In this document: piece by piece, positions 62,601 to 64,000 of the stretch
Position numbering within the stretch: position 1 is the stretch's first letter
Layout of the letters: every line of letters begins with the position of its first letter
Assembly (NCBI GenBank): GCA_013399695.1
Contig: VXAU01004734.1
Location: 199,924 to 263,923 of the forward strand
Direction: 5' to 3'
DNA length: 64,000 bases
Origin: Formicarius rufipectus
Taxonomy: Eukaryota; Chordata; Aves; Passeriformes; Formicariidae
Notes under the pieces: model-generated
Seen by the model: only the letters and a program-made list of their open reading frames with translations
The model's database searches: none
What the model was told of the DNA's origin: nothing
Translations under genes and position numbers: made by a program

Positions 62601-62988
62601 TCTTAACAACAGAAGAATAGAATAAATGAAAATAAATAAATTAATATAAATAAATAAATAAATTAATCTCTTCAAAGAGCTGTCTCCCTGTACTGTAATA
62701 ATGTATGCTATTACAGGTACAAAAAATAGCCCTATTTACTGCCCTTACACACAGATGTTCTAGAGTATAATTTAAAGAAGTCTTACAACCTAGACTTAGG
62801 ACCCGCTTGTGAAGGAGTTACTTCCATTTTGAGGAGCATTTAATGTGGTGCATCCAAGTATTTCCTGCACTAAGTACTTAAGAGCAATAAAAGCCAACCA
62901 AACAAAAACATGCATGCAATTGTACTTACTCTCCATCAATCATTTTTTGCTTCAGTGCAATTAATGCAGCTACATATTCATTTATAGT
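35497..62988 (-). CDS. ICE1: ICE1, little elongation complex scaffold (19 exons, first exon missing)
   Basis: ICE1 (KIAA0947) is the nuclear scaffold of the little elongation complex with ICE2 and ELL. It localises to Cajal bodies and active snRNA genes and supports Pol II snRNA transcription. A C-terminal MIF4G-like region has also been linked to the exon junction factor eIF4A3 and nonsense-mediated decay. Nineteen coding exons sum to 6,372 nt, or 2,123 visible residues plus stop, close to the roughly 2,270 of human ICE1. The first 200 residues are coiled-coil-like (NEYVAALIALKQKM, QVEQMLQKILPLEKCQEELG, KVKLLLEELWMC). A proline patch (LPALLSPVQLSPP) precedes a huge acidic, serine-rich exon. 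The last 300 residues are the best conserved (ALCRVYVGICRQLGDLERAR, INKAMQLVVRQRAGKEM, AVKNISSVIGLFVQHA). All phases join. The missing start exon must lie beyond base 64000. The third visible intron is U12-type. Confidence 0.95.
36379..36463. repeat. GTTAACTTTA repeats and 11-bp hairpin in ICE1 intron
   Basis: GTTAACTTTA-like units occur four times between 36379 and 36426. They are followed by a perfect inverted repeat, TTCAGTTTGAG-AAGA-CTCAAACTGAA, at 36438-36463. It lies in the last ICE1 intron, about 140 bases downstream of the penultimate exon's donor in the direction of transcription. Confidence 0.8.
36604..36702 (-). CDS. ICE1: ICE1 coding exon, LGQIGLKEGY segment
   Basis: Acceptor TTCCTTTCAG and donor GAAG|GTAATG. 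It encodes RLGQIGLKEGYLAAVKNISS to FVQHAKEE, 99 nt, phase 1 at both ends. Confidence 0.95.
37130..37400 (+). mobile_element. CR1 LINE 3' end, sense +, in ICE1 intron
   Basis: The CR1 3' UTR pattern (GGCACTGGAACAGGCTCTCC, GGATCCCTTCCAGCTCAGGA) ends in ATTTCTATGATTCTGTG. It is 5'-truncated and antisense to ICE1. Confidence 0.9.
37635..37741 (-). CDS. ICE1: ICE1 coding exon, LWPFMDKWVKK segment
   Basis: Acceptor GTCTTTCACAG and donor ATTG|GTAAGT. It encodes KMLWPFMDKWVKKRKGHE to ALTLRLIG. Phase continuity with both neighbours is exact. Confidence 0.95.
39098..39288 (-). CDS. ICE1: ICE1 coding exon, EDLSEDAWQYIF segment
   Basis: The in-phase acceptor is AAAATTCCAG before AGTTCC, giving SSSLDAGVMVSNLL. 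A later TTTAG would break the frame. It encodes HYGEDLSEDAWQYIFAVDLL and ends at ATAAG|GTATTG. Confidence 0.9.
40589..40913 (-). mobile_element. ERVL-like LTR fragment, minus orientation
   Basis: The plus strand starts TGTCATGGTTTAGG, the inverse of the CCTAAACCATGACA terminus typical of avian ERVL LTRs, and ends in CTGTCCTGGTCAGAACCAGG. It is fragmentary, lies in an ICE1 intron, and its family assignment is tentative. Confidence 0.5.
41784..41944 (-). CDS. ICE1: ICE1 coding exon, INKAMQLVVRQR segment
   Basis: Acceptor TTTTTCCTAG after a poly-T tract and donor CAG|GTAATG. It encodes FPDSDKMILFITNVWPDIF to AYLNWEQ. Confidence 0.95.
44730..44898 (-). CDS. ICE1: ICE1 coding exon, VYVGICRQLGDLERAR segment
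   Basis: Acceptor GTGTCTCTCAG and donor AAAGAAG|GTACAG. It encodes HLAESLLHVILNKLKAQKN and the most strongly conserved stretch of the protein, CRVYVGICRQLGDLERARLL. Confidence 0.96.
45300..46080. other. GC-richer unclassified repeat-like block in ICE1 intron
   Basis: The composition changes from AT-rich intron to balanced sequence with several CpGs (ACGCGTGTGC, CACGAGACGAGTGCGAGG). That suggests an inserted LTR-like or other repeat. I see no definite termini or coding domain. Confidence 0.35.
46421..46540 (+). mobile_element. TguSINE1-like SINE (tRNA head, CR1 tail)
   Basis: The 5' part resembles tRNA-Ile, with an A box in TTAGCTCAGCTGG and a B box GGTTTGATCCC. The 3' part is a CR1 tail (GACTCAGTGATCTCTGTGGG ... 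TGTGATTCTG). This fusion is the structure of the passerine SINE TguSINE1, moved by CR1 machinery. It is antisense to ICE1, in the intron after the giant exon. Confidence 0.8.
46761..51203 (-). CDS. ICE1: ICE1 giant exon, 1,481 codons
   Basis: One uninterrupted frame of 4,443 nt, phase 0 at both ends (acceptor TTGTTGTTGAAG, donor AACAAG|GTAAGT). It starts DMLFGEVTCSSDEEGDCS. Most of it is acidic, serine- and glutamate-rich and probably disordered. Near residues 1200-1300 of the exon is a proline-rich patch (LPPLLLPLIATPPK, SPLKFCTSIPKHALPVPGRF) that is conserved in ICE1. The end (KKVIDPDCQKVSLALKKIAD, VVYEFGTNK) leads into the conserved C-terminal region. Confidence 0.96.
51641..52109 (+). mobile_element. 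ERVL-type LTR, family B, in ICE1 intron
   Basis: Same family as 21300-21791, but with the 3' terminus GGGGGTTAAATCATGACA preserved. A likely poly(A) signal lies in CCTATTAAAACC near 51980. The 5' end is missing or too diverged to place exactly. It is antisense to ICE1 and upstream of the giant exon's acceptor by about 440 bases. Confidence 0.75.
52208..52227. repeat. Poly-A run
   Basis: About 20 consecutive A residues on the plus strand in an ICE1 intron, about 80 bases past the exon that ends at 52308. It may mark a retroposed tail, but no body is evident. Confidence 0.7.
52308..52663 (-). CDS. ICE1: ICE1 coding exon with proline patch
   Basis: Acceptor TTCTGTCTTAG and donor CAG|GTGAGT. 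It encodes LQIHPKFRKCDGKTLPWCC to MDILNWARPLPALLSPVQL. The LP-LLSP-PP pattern matches the human protein. 356 nt. Confidence 0.9.
54442..54495 (-). CDS. ICE1: ICE1 54-nt coding exon
   Basis: Acceptor TTTTTTTCAG and donor GAAG|GTAGGT. It encodes SIQDKAWSEKRRLTVTE. Its length is a multiple of three, so skipping would keep the frame. Confidence 0.8.
54577..54666 (-). CDS. ICE1: ICE1 coding exon, KVKLLLEELW segment
   Basis: Acceptor ATTTTAACAG and donor TTGG|GTAGGA. It encodes KVKLLLEELWMCIDSATGKR and matches human KVKLLLKELW. 90 nt. Confidence 0.92.
55592..55648 (-). CDS. ICE1: ICE1 57-nt coding exon
   Basis: Acceptor TTTTTAATAG and donor AAAG|GTAAGA. It encodes KHAETQSSSEDLKTDIDK. The frame-neutral length suggests it could be optional. 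Confidence 0.88.
55737..55776 (-). CDS. ICE1: ICE1 40-nt coding exon
   Basis: Acceptor AATTTTAACAG and donor AAAAG|GTAAGT. It encodes GKLDGVIKEKCRK. Phase fits both neighbours. Confidence 0.88.
56038..56120 (-). CDS. ICE1: ICE1 coding exon, coiled-coil segment
   Basis: Acceptor TTTTTTCTTGAAG and donor CAA|GTAAGG. It encodes EAATKHTQEFRQLKTEKKRL to ELKKAQ, matching the human coiled coil. Confidence 0.92.
56395..56650 (+). mobile_element. Decayed CR1 fragment
   Basis: Weak but ordered similarity to the CR1 3' UTR (GACAGGCTGGCCAGACTCCA, then ATTTTGAGGTTTTCATGACC and CTCCCTTCCACCTTGATCTA). It lacks a clear terminal ATTCTATG tandem and is old or partly deleted. Confidence 0.5.
56814..56851 (-). 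CDS. ICE1: ICE1 38-nt coding exon
   Basis: Acceptor CTTTTCAACAG and donor GAAG|GTAACT. It encodes RKKLETKVKKLE, nearly the same as human KKKLEAKVKKLQ. Confidence 0.92.
58010..58510 (+). mobile_element. CR1 LINE ORF2 internal fragment, sense +
   Basis: Resembles CR1 ORF2, e.g. AGTAGAGATGTTTAGTTTCT, CCTGACAGGATTCATGCCAG and AGTGACCAGAGGTCCCAATC. Frame-disrupted, truncated at both ends, antisense in an ICE1 intron. Confidence 0.8.
58720..58796 (-). CDS. ICE1: ICE1 coding exon, SSLKIYRESQLEY segment
   Basis: Acceptor CCTTCTTCACAG and donor GCTGC|GTGAGT. It encodes SSLKIYRESQLEYVKIKEE to IVNSDA, coiled-coil-like. Confidence 0.93.
59784..59895 (-). CDS. ICE1: ICE1 coding exon, QVEQMLQKILPLEKCQEELG segment
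   Basis: Acceptor CCTGTTTCAG. It encodes EISALRCQVEQMLQKILPLE to LKAELEEKK. The donor is a weak AAAAAG|GTGTGC; a stronger-looking GTAAGG eight bases further is out of frame. Confidence 0.92.
60385..61170 (+). mobile_element. Solo LTR, family A, plus orientation
   Basis: The inverted partner of 17986-18735, with the same landmarks in the same order, including TATA-like GCATATATAA at 60828-60837. It lies in the ICE1 intron between the 112-nt exon and the 19-nt microexon. No internal viral genes are visible. Ends are approximate. Confidence 0.7.
61417..61435 (-). CDS. ICE1: ICE1 19-nt microexon (LQFAE) after a U12-type intron
   Basis: AG-CTT-CAA-TTT-GCT-GAA-CG encodes the conserved ELQFAER segment, with both edge codons split. 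The upstream intron ends in AC rather than AG; the downstream donor is CG|GTAAGT. The human protein has CDELQFARRE at this point, which supports the exon despite its size. Confidence 0.85.
61436..61878 (-). other. ICE1: U12-type AT-AC intron in ICE1 (443 nt)
   Basis: On the minus strand the intron starts ATATCCTTT, an exact match to the minor-class AT-AC 5' splice site. Near its end it carries ACCTTAAC, a good match to the U12 branch site consensus, with the branch adenosine 11 nt before the terminal AC. There is no normal polypyrimidine tract. Splicing here gives KCTELQFAER, matching human KCDELQFARR. A GT-AG alternative would need a poor donor (AAT|GTTCTT) and would add unconserved residues. 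Confidence 0.85.
61541..61558. repeat. (AC)n microsatellite in the U12-type intron
   Basis: About nine CA units within the 443-nt intron, a potential length polymorphism. Confidence 0.85.
61879..61913 (-). CDS. ICE1: ICE1 35-nt coding exon, LLTEYQQKC segment
   Basis: Acceptor CTTTATTTGCAG. It encodes RLLTEYQQKCT and ends ...ACTG at an ATATCCTTT donor of U12 type. It matches human NLLTEYQKKCD. Confidence 0.9.
62625..62665. repeat. (AAAT)n low-complexity tract
   Basis: Repeated AAAT units with small interruptions in an ICE1 intron. Confidence 0.8.
62930..62988 (-). CDS. ICE1: ICE1 first coding exon in window, NEYVAALIALKQK
   Basis: Acceptor CTTCATTACAG and donor GGAGA|GTAAGT. It encodes TINEYVAALIALKQKMIDG in phase 0 and matches human NLNEYVEALITLKQKIINT. 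The preceding start exon is not visible up to base 64000. Confidence 0.93.
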
Positions 62989-63503
62989 CTGTAATGAAGA
63001 GTCTCAAGTTGGTAAAGAGCTCACATTCCACAAAACAGTACTATTGGCTGTAAATAACCACTGGACTAATTGCTAACATTGCACAGAACACAACAGGCTT
63101 TCCTTAGGTCTTTATTTCAGTTCTCCTAGTGAACAAGTTACTAAGTCACTAAAAGTATATTCATTTAAGTACACATACAGAAACAAACTTAAATGAGACC
63201 TTACTACAAAAGCTCTTCAAACACTGCCTTTGCAGTCAATTCTATACTAAATCCCCATGATTCCCCTTAGACTCCAATTAAGCTTTGGCAGAATATTAGC
63301 AATTACCAACATTAGCTCACTCGTGTCTATGATTTTTCCAGATTCTCAATGCACATTCATTCTAAGTGTGTCTTACTAACTCTGAACAGGGCCTTCCCTT
63401 CATTTAAAGGAAAAACAAACACTGCCCAAAGTGTAATACTATAAAAAATACATGCCTGCTTGAGAGCCCTCAAGGAAAGAAGTGAACCATGACAGCCCTT
63501 TAG

Positions 63504-63765
63504 AATCACAGAATCAACTGGGTTGGAAGAGACCTCAGAGATCATCAAGTCCAACCCTTGATCCAACACCACTGCAATTACCAGACCATGGCACTGAGTC
63601 CCACATCCCATCTCATCTTAAAAACCTCCAGGGATGACGACTCCACCATCTACCTGATCAGCCCAGTACAATGCCTGATTACTCTCTCCATAAAGAATTT
63701 CTTCCTAATATCCAATCTAAACCTTCCCTGGCACAGCTTAAGCCCGTGCCCCCTTGTCTTTCCCT
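63504..63765 (-). mobile_element. CR1 LINE 3' end, sense minus
   Basis: Starts AATCACAGAATCAACTGGGT and continues ATCATCAAGTCCAACCCTTG, in the inverted order of a CR1 tail. It closely resembles 32015-32290, so both copies belong to related subfamilies. It is truncated at about 63765, where GC-rich DNA begins. Confidence 0.9.
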
Positions 63766-64000
63766 ACACCGGCGCAAAGCCCAGAGGACACGCCGAAAAC
63801 TTCCCCGGCACATCCCTGTGGGCACACCGCAGTGCCGAGCGACCCTTCCCCACCTCGCCCGGCCCCAGTCCGACACAGCCGCTCCTTTCGCACACCATCC
63901 CCACCGCCGGCCCCCCCAGCCCGGCATCCCGGCCCCCTAACCCTGCATCACCCCCAGCCCCACAGCCCGGGTCCCTCCCAGCCGGGCTCCCCCCAACCCG
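63766..64000 (-). promoter_or_regulatory. GC/CpG-rich edge of probable ICE1 promoter island
   Basis: An abrupt shift to C-rich, CpG-containing sequence at the window end. Because the missing ICE1 start exon must lie to the right, this is probably the intron-1 side of its CpG island. I see no stretch in it that decodes as the ICE1 N-terminus. Confidence 0.45.

Noticed and set aside
1..64000. Intact endogenous retrovirus or active LINE
   Set aside because: Only solo or truncated LTRs and 5'-truncated, frame-broken CR1 copies are visible; no gag, pol or env frame is recognisable.
1..64000. CRISPR arrays, operons or bacterial mobile elements
   Set aside because: Repeats are vertebrate microsatellites, CR1 and LTRs; genes are spliced, and there is no spacer-repeat periodicity.

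Overview
The window is vertebrate nuclear DNA, almost certainly from a songbird (passerine). The evidence is spliced genes with vertebrate splice sites, many CR1 LINE fragments with the avian tail that ends in tandem ATTCTRTG units, avian ERVL-type LTRs, and one element that looks like the passerine SINE made of a tRNA-Ile head joined to a CR1 tail (TguSINE1-like). Nothing bacterial or plasmid-like is present, and most short open frames in introns and intergenic DNA are chance.

Two protein-coding genes can be reconstructed, both on the minus strand. HUS1 (24462-30573) is complete in 8 coding exons and encodes 284 residues of the HUS1 subunit of the 9-1-1 DNA damage clamp. ICE1 (35497-62988) encodes the scaffold of the little elongation complex, which drives RNA polymerase II transcription of snRNA genes. 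It is present from its second coding exon to its stop codon: 19 coding exons and 2,123 residues, including one 4,443-nt exon of 1,481 codons. Only the first coding exon, probably about 25-30 residues, lies beyond base 64000. All reading phases join without a frameshift.

Layout: 1 to about 23.6 kb is gene-free DNA downstream of HUS1, holding CR1 copies and LTRs. HUS1 occupies 23.6-30.6 kb. From 30.6 to 34.1 kb lies a GC- and purine-rich promoter island, split by a 549-bp solo LTR, then a telomere-like motif, a 1.3-kb CR1 and another LTR. ICE1 fills 34.8-64 kb, with LTR, CR1 and SINE copies in its introns. GC-rich sequence at 63.77-64.0 kb is probably the edge of the ICE1 promoter island.

The most notable finding is the third ICE1 intron in the window (61436-61878). 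It has the hallmarks of a minor-class (U12-type) AT-AC intron: an exact ATATCCTTT 5' splice site, a CCTTAAC branch site 11 nt from the end, and an AC terminus. It joins a 35-nt exon to a 19-nt microexon, and only this junction restores the conserved protein. Because the ICE1 complex supports transcription of Pol II snRNA genes, including minor-spliceosome snRNAs, ICE1 may depend on a machine it helps to supply.
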